Part shown: one piece after another, positions 1-10,699 of the stretch | Layout of the letters: each line of letters begins with the position of its first letter | How positions within the stretch are numbered: position 1 is the first letter of the stretch | Source of the DNA: Reticulitermes lucifugus | Taxonomy: Eukaryota > Arthropoda > Insecta > Blattodea > Rhinotermitidae | DNA length: 21,525 nt | Reading direction: 5' to 3' | NCBI GenBank assembly: GCA_026260175.1 | Contig: JAKCWW010010521.1 | Coordinates: 1 to 21,525, forward strand | Position numbers and translations under genes: made by a program | Notes under the pieces: model-generated | Database searches by the model: none | Seen by the model: only the letters and a program-made list of their open reading frames with translations | Told to the model about the DNA's origin: nothing

Positions 1-78
1 GAAGCACTAGATCGCACCTTATGGAGAACTCGCTTTGGAAGAGGCTACGGACCTGTCGTAAGAGAGACTACAGAATGA
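1..78 (+). pseudogene. 3' end of a LINE (non-LTR retrotransposon) ORF, cut by the window edge
   Basis: Read from base 1, this stretch encodes 25 residues and then a TGA at 76-78. The peptide contains LDRTLWRTRFGRGYGPVV, a tail I know from decayed insect LINE reverse-transcriptase ORFs. The same tail occurs in a damaged form at 19823-19905 (LDRTVWKTRFGRSYGPVV), which confirms that it is a dispersed repeat. No stop or frameshift is seen in the visible part, but the rest of the element lies outside the window, so completeness cannot be judged. The family is a copy-and-paste element whose ORF normally carries an endonuclease and a reverse transcriptase; neither catalytic domain is present here. 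The clade is not assignable from this tail. Confidence 0.75.
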
Positions 79-2176
79 ATGAGTCCGTTATATTTTCAAG
101 GACATATCAGCAATCAAAAACATTCCATTTATGTAATTTAATATTATTCTGATACGTTTCATATTAACGTAGTTCTTTTTTTTTTTTAGAAAATTAGGGT
201 TGAATTTCATGATAATGGAACTTCATTATTCGACTTCCATTAGACTTAAGGACACAAACTCCAAATACAATGCATCTGACATGCACTCAAAGCTTTTATA
301 ACATTCAAATAAAATTTTTCCGTGGTACTTGAGGCTGTGTTCAGTTGTATAAGAGTATTTGATTCAAGCAACGCGGCCTTTCTGCAACCTTATTTCTTCA
401 AAATCCAGTAATGAAGTTTTATTTCGTGGGAATTTTGCGATGGTAACTATATGATCATTGATGTCCCAACTGAAGAGGTCTGAGAAAGACAGAATTTAAT
501 ATGAACGGAAAATCTTACATAATTGAAAATTTATATAGTACGGTGCCATTCCCATAATGACTTAATACAAAATAATATAGGATAAAAGACATTTACAAGG
601 TAAAGGGACAGACTCTTAGAAAAAATATCATCATACCGCAAATGGAGGCGTCAGTTTCCTTGAAAACAATATTACACCTCCCTATCAAACTACTGAGCGT
701 CATATCGCAAAATACCATAATCTTGAATTATGTATTCAGGTTGCACCGCTTCCTCTTTTTGTAAGAAACTTGCGTATTTTACATGTAAACATCGTTTAGT
801 TATTAAACGTAAAGTTCATGAAGTCTTTCTCCAACATCTTCAAATAATACAGAGCAACCTTACGCCATCTGCAGTGATTAGTTTCTAGAGCAACGTCGTA
901 TAGTAAGAAAAAAGTCTTATTTGAATTTGGGAGTTGCGGGTAACGTGACGTCTGTTAATATTCAAAACACAGAAATCTAAGTATTATAAAATTACGGTGG
1001 GAAAACGTGAATGCAATACGCAAATTGGGATAGGAAGCAGATAGGAAGGCAATATTAAAACTCGACATCACAGTCGTTAATATATATATATACAACCAGC
1101 AGTAATGTTATACAACTGCACTTTACCAACAGGGTGTATTTTTGGGTTTCACACGGTTATCACAATAAACTGTGATTATTTACTTAAACAGAATTGACAG
1201 GTTGTATTAAAAATAGAGACGGGATGTGTCTACTTACTCTTTAAATATGATTAAGACGAAACTCATGTTTCATATGGCTAACAGAAGATTACATATTGAT
1301 TACAAATTATATTAAGCTATCACATTACAGGTCTGCACAGGCCCTTAAGGCTCCAGGACTTTGAGGCTCCCAGAAGTTCTACACAATCGGCACATGAAAG
1401 TGGTAAGGTTGTCAGACAAAATATATTACCAATTCTAATTCGTTGACTACACAAAAAGAAAGTCGTAGAGAGGCAGTCAAATATTTCCACACAATTAGCA
1501 ACAATATAGGCGAGAGATGCAGACACCTGCAAGATCGACTTCAGTGGGTTTAACCTGCTTCAATAGGCTTATGTCAAATAGACCACAGGTGACTATTAAG
1601 TAGGTTGTTCATTAGCATACTGCAAGTGAAGGAATTCGGGTAAGTGACAAATATGGAACAACTCACATCGAGAAGCCAAATTAAGAACCGATATAATCTA
1701 GACACGAGATCCAATTTAAGAGTCGGATTCGTGGCATTTCTTCTCGTGTCAACACATTTAGTCTAGCCTTGATAACTTAATTATTCTTTCACTACTTACT
1801 GATAATGCTGGGAAGACAAGAACGTGTTTAGAAATCCTTTCACACCTACAGAGAGAAAAAAATTAAATTTAGTTGTACAACATACTAAAACTTGCTGAAT
1901 CGTGTCATGAATATTTTCTACTATAAACACACAAACATGTTAAACAGAAAAAGCGTCCTTACTTGTAGCATTAAATAAATCAATGTAACTGAAAATAAAA
2001 TTAATATATTTACTGTTTTCAATATGTCCGCAAAACGATATATGTCTGTAATGTAGTGTAGGAATTTAACTACTTTTCCTGTCTGATAAAGGAGAGTTAC
2101 CAGACCTTACAACGAATATTTTTGCCATTGTCATGTCTGCTATTTCAACACACAAAAGACAACACGTTGCATGTTC
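79..2176. other. Unassigned AT-rich DNA
   Basis: No gene, transposon protein, tRNA-like head or tandem repeat was recognised here. There is a short poly-T run near 178-188 and a short TA run at 1079-1092. A 70-codon reverse-strand open frame at 1320-1532 has no recognisable motif and is of a length expected by chance. Confidence 0.5.
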
Positions 2177-2210
2177 CACACACGCGCACGCACACACACA
2201 CACACACACA
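2177..2210. repeat. (AC)n microsatellite, slightly interrupted
   Basis: About 17 CA units, interrupted by two CG dinucleotides near 2184-2190 and followed by ten pure CA units. The overlapping reverse-strand open frame, with alternating Val/Cys and Ala/Cys, is only a translation of this repeat. Confidence 0.95.
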
Positions 2211-3475
2211 TAATGCTGTAAATATACCTCAACTACATTCAATACTACTTTATTTATTTCAGGATACATATTTCGACTAGCGTTTTTATCATCAAGTTCT
2301 CATTTCACAGATTAATGGTCTTTTTACGTGCTTTCTATACTGTTATAGAGTAATTAGCAAAGACGCATCAAATGTATGTGAAATCATATAAAATTATCTA
2401 GATATAATTGTATCGTTGTACAATTTTAATAATATATGTATATAGGGTTATATAAAATCGTGCATATATATAATCAAGAAAATGTACGGTACAAATAACA
2501 TAAAGTTTATATAGCGTTACCTTACTTGATATCGTAGATTATGCAACTAATACTGATACCTTAGACTAACGCTGGTTGCGATGGTTATATCAGTGGCTGA
2601 ACATAGTTTTTGTTTTACATTTATGTTGTTACTGCGTGCTGATAACTGACAGCCCGTCGTCATTAGAAACACTTAAATACACCGTGTGGGAAGAGCAGAG
2701 TTTCTAGGCTAATGCATGGGGCACAATATAGTAACCAGTATGCTGTATCAGTAGGAGAAGGCAGCCAGTTGTACAGGCAGCGTGTTTGATTCATTTGAAA
2801 CAGACAATACTGTCACACACGCAGCCGAACGAGTTGCTTTTAGTACAAGGGATTGGTTTCCCATTGCCTCCTTATCAAGATGAGGGGCGGAGAAGAGTGC
2901 CTGAAAGGACAAACGCAGATACAAAGAGAAGAAACAAGCAAATGCGACGCGTGAAATGTCATATTATCTTGCACAGCGCTGAACAAAATAAAACCAACTC
3001 ATTTAACTGGTCTTGTGCATACTGAAGTATTCTGTCAGAATCAAGCCACGTTACCATGATCCCGAATACATCAGTGGCGTGCGTCATTAATTGTGATCAG
3101 TGGTGTACCAAAAATTAGTGAGAATAAACTAATTCCATGAAGCGAAGTCCTGAGTCTTGAGAAGCTGACAGTCGCTGAACTTGTCAAGAAATTCCCTTCA
3201 TTTTATGGAACAACAAATGTCGTTACCATGTTCACAATATCCGGCTAGTGGACTCTATTCAGAGACGCATAATTCCAAACCATATGGTTTGATTAATAAC
3301 GTAATAATTTTAAAAATGATATTTTAAATGCAAATCCATTATTTCAAATAATTTTTGTTTATAACATTAACATCCTTATAATGTTATTCAGTATTTGGAT
3401 GAAAACTCACAGTCACCCAATTCTTAAATTGAAAACGGTGCCCATTGGTTACTTCTACTGCCGAAACTGAGTTGT
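2211..3475. other. Unassigned AT-rich DNA
   Basis: No gene is recognised. The stretch 2380-2520 is very AT-rich. A 79-codon forward open frame at 2786-3025 shows no family motif. A 16-bp palindrome at 3276-3291 is listed separately. Confidence 0.5.
3276..3291. repeat. Perfect 16-bp palindrome CAAACCATATGGTTTG
   Basis: The two 8-bp halves are exact reverse complements with no spacer. It contains an NdeI-type CATATG core. No surrounding element explains it, and a palindrome of this size can arise by chance in 21 kb. Confidence 0.6.
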
Positions 3476-3575
3476 GGAGGGATAAATTTTAGCCTCGGAA
3501 TGGGCCATAATACCCAAAAAGGATTACCATTCGACGCTGCGTAATATCCCAGAAGAGTGCAGATCCTATCCAAAA
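3476..3575 (+). repeat. Degenerate end of the CTGAAGA/GAAAC repeat family
   Basis: The segment around 3527-3555 shares ctgcgtaatatcc and the following agaaga with the better copy at 7035-7065 (ctgcgtaatatcc, then aagatga). Both match the end found elsewhere in the window as gcgtcacatcc. The upstream stem-loop is not clearly preserved here. The extent is approximate. Confidence 0.35.
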
Positions 3576-4265
3576 AATTGTTTAGAATAAGAAGAAACTC
3601 CAAAACACACGGTTGTAGGAGTATATTTAAGTAAGGGCCGGGTTAATAAACTATTGAGGAAAAAGGCCAAAGGAGTAACTCTTCTAACGTAAATTTAGAA
3701 AAAGCAAAGTTCATGTCTCAGCCAGAACGTTTGCTAATATAATTACAGCTGTTGGTCGTTTTCTCCTGTCCTTGTAGTAAATGCCGCGCTACTGCTTCAA
3801 ATTAGGCGAAAACCACATCCTGTCACACACGTTCCTGTTCATTAACCAGTAAATTAGCCTGCTAAGATTTGACGCTATACAAAATGATATATCGACAGCG
3901 CTAATATAAATCATCAATAAATACAGTTAAGTACAAGTTAAGCGAGATTTGATCCAGGAGCCACTGAAATGTCAATTGCGAGCATTGTCTGTTTGGCGAA
4001 TACGTGTCACAGTTGTCATGGAATTGAAATACTAAAAAGGTTAAGTGAATAAAATGTTGGGAATTTTGCCTTTGCACCAGTCCGAGCTCGGTGAGGTCGC
4101 AGACTTTGTCCCGGTAACCGCTGCTTCGCTTACCGCCAGAATCTGCCCGCTCTTCCCCGCTCTTTATTACTCAGTTTAAAAGTGGACTTATGGCCAAGCC
4201 TTACAATCGAATTGAACGAGATGGCAAACAGGTTTGACATTTTACTAATATGAAATATGAGTAAC
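3576..4265. other. Unassigned DNA
   Basis: Nothing recognisable as a gene or repeat. The patch 4080-4160 is locally richer in G+C, with no tRNA-like A/B-box pair. Confidence 0.45.
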
Positions 4266-4440
4266 TGACACTCCATCGCACAGGCGGTTAGACGCTATTT
4301 TCACACCGCGTACCCCCGGGTTCATACCCCGGTGAATGCGTATGGCAGCCATGATAAAAGAAGTGGCCTTGGAGTAGAATTACCTCCAAGCTTCTTCGGT
4401 TTTCCTCACTAATTATCACTCCACCAATGTTCCATCACGG
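4266..4440 (+). mobile_element. tRNA-derived SINE (family B), degenerate
   Basis: A tRNA-like head is visible: an A-box-like stretch tcgcacaggcggttagacgc (4276-4295), then a B-box-like gggttcataccccgg (4318-4332). The RNA polymerase III promoter of tRNAs and SINEs has these two internal boxes at about this spacing. The body continues with ggttttcctcactaattatc and a C-rich ccaccaatgttcc, similar in style to the body of the SINE at 10700-10885. A 7-bp stem, cttggag (4368-4374) with ctccaag (4384-4390), lies in the body. No target-site duplication was found, so the ends are approximate. Confidence 0.6.
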
Positions 4441-4992
4441 AAATTCTGTTTGTGTATTCTACATTTTTTGTCAGATTTGAATAGAAATCAGTACAGGAGA
4501 TTTTCATAACAATTTACAGTGCAACTGTAACTCTTATAAAATCTGGATCAGTGAAAGCCATTCCTCTTCGTTATAAGAGTTCTGCATGTAACAGTGTTGA
4601 GTATTTGTGAATTTCGTGAGGATCTTCGCAGGAAAAATCGTAATTTTCTAAGATGCGTTAATGAAAATACATTTACGCAAGCACCGCGAAATCCTACGAT
4701 ATTTTAAAAATAAAGAACGCCTTGGTAAAGTGTTACACTAGTGCACCGAATACAGCATCTGTCATCTTACTGAATTCTCTGGTATCTTTCTGTTCATAAC
4801 AGTGGACGCAGCATTGGCCCGTCCTGAAGCTTCTACCTACACAGGGCAACATAAACACGTCCTGAGCAGAATCAGAATCCACGATCCCAATGTTCGAGCA
4901 ATTTAAAACTGTAAGCACCATACAAAAACGTCGGGATTTTTATGTAAAAACATGCAAACAAATAATATTACATAATGTGAGGTAGCGTAACG
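4441..4992. other. Unassigned DNA
   Basis: A 62-codon reverse-strand open frame at 4733-4921 has no recognisable motif. Nothing else was identified before the SINE target site at 4993. Confidence 0.45.
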
Positions 4993-5006
4993 AATATAGG
5001 CTAATA
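4993..5006. repeat. Target-site duplication, left copy (aatataggctaata)
   Basis: These 14 bases are repeated exactly at 5291-5304, on the other side of the SINE. Exact direct repeats of about 7-20 bp flanking a SINE are the expected footprint of LINE-type target-primed insertion. Confidence 0.9.
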
Positions 5007-5290
5007 AAAGTAAAGTTCACCCTAGAACAGACCATGAAGGCACAGAGGGGAAGTACAGGTATAGCTCTACTCTTTCTTTAACCTCGGCGCTAGATGGGGG
5101 TGGGTGGTCAACGCCACACCCCGGCCGCTTTACCCCCAGGAACGAGACCCGCTGCCCATTGTGCAGTAGGCTGGGTGGGTCCCACGGCCGGTAGGGACGG
5201 GTGCAGGAAATCTCACCACCACCGGAATTTGATCCTCGGACCGTCCAGCTCGCAGCGAGTCGCTATACCGAGTACGCTATCCCTGCCCAC
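5007..5290 (-). mobile_element. tRNA-derived SINE (family A), full length with target-site duplication
   Basis: Read on the reverse strand, the element starts at 5290 with gtgggcagggatagcg. Its A-box region (tagcgtactcggtatagcg, complement of 5261-5279) matches the D-arm region of a tRNA, and a B-box-like stretch lies at the complement of 5224-5235. A unique body of about 200 bases follows, including cgccgaggttaa, and the 3' tail is actttactttt. A 14-bp perfect duplication flanks it, which fixes both ends and gives a body of 284 bp. The same body recurs at 11280-11560 (plus) and 20375-20625 (minus), and the head recurs at 7215-7520. The copy is non-coding; the forward 67-codon open frame inside it is incidental. 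RNA polymerase III transcription is expected from the family, not shown. Confidence 0.88.
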
Positions 5291-5304
5291 AATATAGGCT
5301 AATA
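5291..5304. repeat. Target-site duplication, right copy (aatataggctaata)
   Basis: Exact match to 4993-5006; together they bracket the reverse-strand SINE. The lack of any mismatch suggests a relatively recent insertion compared with the other, more worn copies in the window. Confidence 0.9.
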
Positions 5305-5883
5305 TTAGCAAAAGAGAATAGGAGAATATGATTCAGTTTCATAATTAATTACAACATTTAAAATTATACAAGTGGAATAATTTTTTAAGGAAATGTATTC
5401 GAGTATTGAATATTTTAAGAAATGGGTCTTCAGCAACTCCACTCTGGGAACTTCCAGTCTCTGAGGAAATGTGTTATTGGTCCCAGAACATTATTAAAGT
5501 TTAAAAGGAAATTACTACTGTTTTCTGTGCATCGCACTGTGAAAAAATTTAAAATTCACTTACGTTTCGGAGATACTTCCTGCCTGTATTTTCTCCAACG
5601 TTCTGTCGTCACTCTCACCCTGTAATATAATAGTGTCACGAATTGTGATTGTTCACAACAGTGTATATAAAATTATGAGTATTGGTAATCTGGAATCGTC
5701 ACCCGCCTCTGTCAGATCCTAAATAATATTGCTGCCTTCGGCATGCCGATTTGTTCAGGTAGTGAGTTGGCCGAACAGTGACCACAATAAAAGTTTTGTT
5801 AATCGGATTCCTTTTTTATCTAGACGATTCTCTTTCTGCCTATAACGATAAAACATTTCAAGGATTAAGATGACGGGATTCAA
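5305..5883. other. Unassigned DNA
   Basis: A 67-codon forward open frame at 5422-5625 has no recognisable motif. No repeat was identified here. Confidence 0.45.
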
Positions 5884-6010
5884 TGATGTGACGCCGTGTA
5901 GCTTGGTAGATAGGCATCAACGTTTTGGAGGACCGTCATATTCAAGATGGAAATTGGTGGCAGCAAATTCCTTCGAAAGTTTCTTTCTACAAGGCGTCAC
6001 ATCCTAGAAA
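5884..6010. repeat. Head-to-head pair of CTGAAGA/GAAAC repeat ends
   Basis: The left half (minus) reads on the plus strand as gatgtgacgccgtgtag followed by cttggtagat and cgttttggagg. The right half (plus) reads ttccttcgaaagtttctttc and then aaggcgtcacatcc. The two halves are reverse complements of one another with mismatches and small indels, and meet at a degenerate tcaagatgg. The same arrangement recurs at 16457-16650. The outward ends carry the shared gcgtcacatcc. I suspect these are terminal pieces of a Penelope-like retroelement or a short derivative; no protein of such an element is present. Confidence 0.55.
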
Positions 6011-6947
6011 ACGAATTTTGGTACTTATTCAGCGAACTCCAAATCCTGTTTCCATGTTTTTTCGGAAAGAAGAATTCCTACATGTTCAGTTAAGTTACTA
6101 CAGTGCTTTACTTCAAAAGAAAGTGTGGGGTGCTGTGCTGCTGTCTGGTCACGGCTGTCACAGAACTCAGGAGGCGGTGACAGATGAGTATGGAGCAGTG
6201 GTAGAATAATTATTAGCATGGGGAACACAAAGTAACTTGGAAATGAACCTGCTCCACCGCCAATTCTTCCACTGCGAAACACATACATTTATCCGTTTTA
6301 GAACCTGGGGTTAAGCGGTGTGAAGACAGCGTCCGATCGTCTGCGACACCCATACCTTGCTGATCTCAAGAGCTAACGTAAAAATATCCACTTCTGAAAA
6401 GTCAACGAATTCAAATTATTAAATCATATGATTTTAAAATTAGACTATCTTGTAGATTAATGCTAGAAACTGAAGTTAAAAGACGGATAAATTGATGAAT
6501 GAAAAAAAGACGTAATATAAATGATCAGAATGTACAGACAGAAAGAATGCATACTGTTGTAGAGAAAGAAGGGCGGGAAGAGTGAAAAAGTTAGGGATGA
6601 ATATAAACTATAGAACTATGAAAAACGAACGATACAAATATAAATAAATCAGGCAAAGTGTCAATCATCGCAGACGTATCTCTCTATCTGCGAAATATAT
6701 AAATCCAGTCCTTACCTCACAGTAAACACAGACCATCCCCATTACAAAGACCAACAGGTTAAGGTTCTCTACACTAACAATCCATCTTGATAATAAAAAT
6801 CACACGAAACAGAAAATACACTCTTGCACAAAAATCAAAATTTATACATGTTAAAGCCGGTGTTACGTGTAATTACCACTGTGCTTTAAAGCGTTGAAAC
6901 GCAGGTCTGGCTTACAAATGTATTCAAAAATGAATGTAAATGAATAA
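6011..6947. other. Unassigned DNA
   Basis: The overlapping open frames at 5925-6209 (plus) and 6025-6288 (minus) have no domain signature and overlap the repeat pair to the left. The interval 6490-6660 is A-rich. No repeat family was recognised. Confidence 0.45.
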
Positions 6948-7110
6948 GAGGACACTTGAAGATTCAAGTCCTCTGAGATGTTACTCCGTGACAACTGGTA
7001 AATAGTTACTGACTCCGAAACGTCGGCAAATATTTACCACTTAACACTGCGTAATATCCAAGATGATTTGAATCTTCATCAACACCGCTGTGATAACCTC
7101 AAATCTCTCA
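6948..7110 (+). repeat. CTGAAGA/GAAAC repeat copy, plus orientation, with extended tail
   Basis: A cttgaagattcaag stretch (6955-6968) is followed by ctccgaaacgtcggcaaat (from 7016), ctgcgtaatatcc (7047-7059), and then gctgtgataacctcaaat. The last part matches the reverse complement of 20248-20305 (ttgtgataatctcaaat), so the homology runs beyond the stem-loop into the tail. The near-palindrome acttgaa (6954-6960) with ttcaagt (6963-6969) sits where other copies have the CTGAAGA stem. Confidence 0.55.
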
Positions 7111-7214
7111 AGTATATACTTATTTATTTGCATAATACACCGTAACACTGCGAAACAATTTACGCGTATTGCAGATATTTTGATGCACACTGTACTTCTC
7201 AGTGACGTGCTGCT

Positions 7215-7520
7215 TATTACCCGTAGGTACAGTAGGGTGTGAAGCTCTTAACTTCTGTATGGGTCGGTGTGGTTTAGATGTAGCCGAGTGTGTGAGCAGT
7301 ATATGAGTTCGTCGCCTCGGTGCTTTGGTAATAAAGCATGTGTAGGGAGGTACAGTGCCGCGTTGCTTTTCTGCAACAACAAGAGAAAAATACACTCCAG
7401 CCTGGATAACACGTGTCTGTTAGAATGTAGTGCGGAAATCCTCGCCACAGCCGGGTTTCGAACACCCAACCGTCCAGCCCGTAGCGAGTCGCTATCCCGA
7501 GTACCCTATCCAGGCCGCCA
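7215..7520 (-). mobile_element. tRNA-derived SINE (family A-like head, divergent centre)
   Basis: On the reverse strand the head at the complement of 7491-7508 (tagggtactcgggatagc) is a good A-box match, and the B-box region at the complement of 7453-7467 (gggtgttcgaaaccc) forms a T-arm-like stem. It shares the diagnostic string cgactcgct with a following gctggacggt with the SINE at 5007-5290. The centre of the element is different from that copy, but near 7240-7265 a gaagttaagag piece resembles the family A 3' body. Several overlapping open frames here in both strands are incidental translations of the SINE. The 3' end is approximate because no target-site duplication was found. Confidence 0.7.
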
Positions 7521-10164
7521 GATTATTTGCCAATTCTGGTATTGATTTACATTTGTTAACAAACATGAAATTTCTAGCAACGTCAAAACTGAGATTGGAG
7601 CCAGTGACCGTCTGCGTGCTGAACTGGAGTAGCATGCTCCACTGCGTTGTATCTTTCGGGTTTTATGAAGCACGTCTGCGCTTAATGGACCTGAGCAAGT
7701 AAGCGGAGCGGTAACACAGTCTGGCTGCTTCTAAAGTCGAGACCCTGAAATCAATGAAGTCGTAAGATCTTCAGAGTTAAAAACTGAGGGCGTAGTCACC
7801 AAGCCAGCTGTTTGTAATTAGGGGAATCCGTATAGATTATGTACGCCTATTAAGTTTGAGAGGATCATTGTTTTGCGTGGAAACCGAAATCTCTAATAGC
7901 AATATAGTGTGCGTGTTTAGTAGTCTTATCTGCCACGTCCCGGTGCGGCTCCACCCGTCAAACAAGCTGCCTGCGCGGACGTGAGATTTCAGCATGACAG
8001 ACTGTCTCTAGCCAGATCTGTCCGTGTTGTGCCACAGTTACGATATACTTGGTCAGGTACCTTAGGCACCGGCATCTCCGATATTCCTCAGGCCTCGTAT
8101 CGGGTACATTTCAAAAATTTCTCTTTTGATCTGTAAATAATTTGTGCACCCACGATCTGCGCTCACGTCGTATCTGGTCCGAATCTTGGCAGGATCATCA
8201 TGCATTTTTGCTTCATTTTAGCTCCCATATTCTTCAGACGAATGCTGAAATCCTACGTTCACAAATATCACAGCCCTCAGTTTCCATGTTCTTACACATT
8301 GATAAATGCCTGAACTACTACGGCTCTGCTGTTGAGAAATCTTCTTCAAATGACCTTACACATTCCGATATAGAATATTTCCTAACACTTTTCCAAATAT
8401 TTTTCGATCCGACAAATATTTAGCGAGTTGCCCTCGAGGTGTGCGCAGAAAGGCATACAGATCTTCATAAAAGAGTCCGATGTTTTTGTCCGGTTTAAAA
8501 AATGTATTGAGTCGAAGATTTTGGTCACACTTCCGACTGTAACATTTAATGAACATCCCGTCAGCGCTTCTCGAGTTTTTTCATGAGAACAAATACATGA
8601 ACGAAGCGATTTTAATGTTCGGTCCGACGCGATAAGAGCACGCCTGAAATGACACATTAACGATAAATCTATCACAAGAGACAAAGTACAGAACTGAAAA
8701 GAAAACAGAAAGAAAAGGGAAAAGAAAGAGTAAAACGATAACGCAAATAAACAGGGCAGAAATAAATGTGAAACAGAGAAAGGACAGGGTATAAATCAAG
8801 GGAGAACAAATAACGGAAGGAAAACAAACATTAAAAACATAAAAGTAAAAAATGTAAGCAAATAATTTAGCCAAGAAAAAACAGTAGTTAATATTATTCA
8901 ATTTGTGGATATTTCAATGATTCCGTGGGTATTTACTGCAGCAAAATCTGGGGTCCTTGGATGTCCCCATGGCGCCCTGCGTGCGGGCAAGATCGTGACG
9001 ATTGGCCTGCGTGCCGCTAATTACGTAACTCTGTGCCTGCACCCGTGTGAATACTTGTCAACAGACTCACGCTCGTACTTCCAAAATTTCCCACGATGTT
9101 TCTCTTTTTGAAAAAAGTGGAATGGAAGCAAAAACCTTTACCTTCTCCGGGTCGTGTCGAGTTGTGGTTCTGAGTGGTCTGTAGGACAAGACACCTCCAA
9201 GCAAAATGCAATGTGTGTGTACAAAATATGCGTGTTTCTACCCTTTAATGGGCCAAACTGATCTGTCTAGTTTATAAGAGCCACAGTCGTGCCCCACACA
9301 TCACGAATCTTTTTATTAAGTCAATTCAGCTAATGCCGTACAGAATATTCATCAACATGAATTCTGAAAACAAATTGAAAATAACAAATACTCTCCTCTG
9401 TCTGAACAGAATGTCAATTTCTTTAACGTCAAACCAATAGCACAAACCCGTACTCTTGCCACTGTCCATTACAGAGCTAGCACGTTTCACAAGCAGCGTC
9501 CCTTGGTCAAAGCGTATAAAAAACACACACATGGGAAACCGTGCCTTTCCACCAACATTTCCAAATTTTTGGTGTCCCGACATTACTAAACGGATTTTGA
9601 TTACATCTGGCACTGCAGTCCATAATAATATCAATTGTGCTTTGTGCTTCATTTCAATCCGTTTCGGCCCAGTATACACAGAACCCGTACTTTCAAAGAA
9701 ATTCAGACCGAAATTTGCCAATTTTATTACTACGTAAAATAAAATACAGTCTAAAAGTTTTACTTGAAAATTGTTCGTTTTGATCAACATTTATCAAGTT
9801 AGGTATTAAATTGTTACTGTTTCTGCGAAATGAGTCTGTAGTGTGAATAGATTTGGAACAGCAAGTGTGTGTGTCAGCAATACGTGATACACAATTCAAT
9901 AAAACATTCGTTACAACAATAAAACCTGTGAAACCAGCATATGATAAATCGGCTGTACTTTATTTTGTCAACTAAAAGTAACTGTTACAATTCAGAGCAA
10001 AGATGGCATCAATGGAACGCACAATGGATCCGTATTACACTGCTACACCGTGTGGATAAATCTCTCACAGGCCTATTCTTATTCTCGGAGTTTCAGTGAG
10101 TTATAGTCACCAAAATCAACCGTCTAACAGAATACATATTTATAAAAATCCAATCTTACTTTCA
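7521..10164. other. Unassigned DNA, 2.6 kb
   Basis: No transposon or host gene is recognised. The plus strand is strikingly A/G-rich at 8685-8850; its complement gives a hydrophobic Phe/Leu/Val-rich 106-codon frame (8581-8901, minus) that is composition-driven. The longest open frame of the window, 154 codons at 9326-9790 (minus), lies here; it shows no motif I can name and overlaps a 93-codon frame on the other strand. I do not call it a gene. Confidence 0.5.
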
Positions 10165-10245
10165 CTTCCCATTGTTGTACACTGCCTGAAGATGGCTTAA
10201 CATAGCCGAAACATGTAGCTGAGTGCGAATTTTAAGAAGAATCGT
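10165..10245 (+). repeat. CTGAAGA/GAAAC repeat copy with hammerhead-like core
   Basis: CTGAAGA at 10186-10192 is followed by a short stem ggc (10194-10196) with gcc (10205-10207) and then GAAAC at 10208-10212. Hammerhead ribozymes have the order CUGANGA, helix II, GAAA, so the order fits, but one unpaired T lies between CTGAAGA and the stem, and helices I and III are not convincing. The string gccgaaacatgt is identical at 16905-16916. Known context: hammerhead motifs occur in the terminal repeats of Penelope-like elements. Activity is not implied. Confidence 0.5.
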
Positions 10246-10699
10246 TTCAGAGAGTTAATTATTGTTTTGTACATAGCTACACATACACATATCCACATAC
10301 ATGACCACAACGCGATAAACCATATTAAATTAGTCAACTAATAAAAATGTAACCATAGCTGTCTTCTCAGAACTTCTGAAGCAATTGAGATTCGGTGATT
10401 TTGGCACTTTTTAACAAATTTCTCTTACATTTTCAGCGGCTTTATGGAAGTATGAATATGCATTCCTACAGATCACTGAAAAATATCAGAAGAGGAGAAA
10501 TGCACCTGTTTGCCAAAACTAAATATTTCAGTTTTAATTTCGTGACTTTTCTTAACATTACGGTAGACAATGCTACTGAAACTGGCGGATGTTCCACGGC
10601 CGTCAAAGTAGGCTTATGGGTTAAATACGTTTGTACAGAATAAACAGACACAAGACACACTGGCCAAATTATAAACGAAAACTGGAAGACGAAAGAGAT
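10246..10699. other. Unassigned DNA
   Basis: Two mirrored 82-codon open frames (10395-10643 plus, 10466-10714 minus) overlap each other and have no recognisable domain. No repeat was identified before the SINE. Confidence 0.4.

Noticed and set aside
2066-2269. 67-codon minus-strand frame with Val-Cys and Ala-Cys repeats
   Set aside because: It is produced by the (AC)n microsatellite.
5925-6288. 94- and 87-codon open frames on opposite strands
   Set aside because: They overlap each other and the repeat pair at 5884-6010, with no domain signature.
8581-8901. 106-codon minus-strand frame resembling a membrane protein
   Set aside because: The hydrophobic content comes from translating the complement of an A/G-rich stretch; no family motif or conserved spacing.
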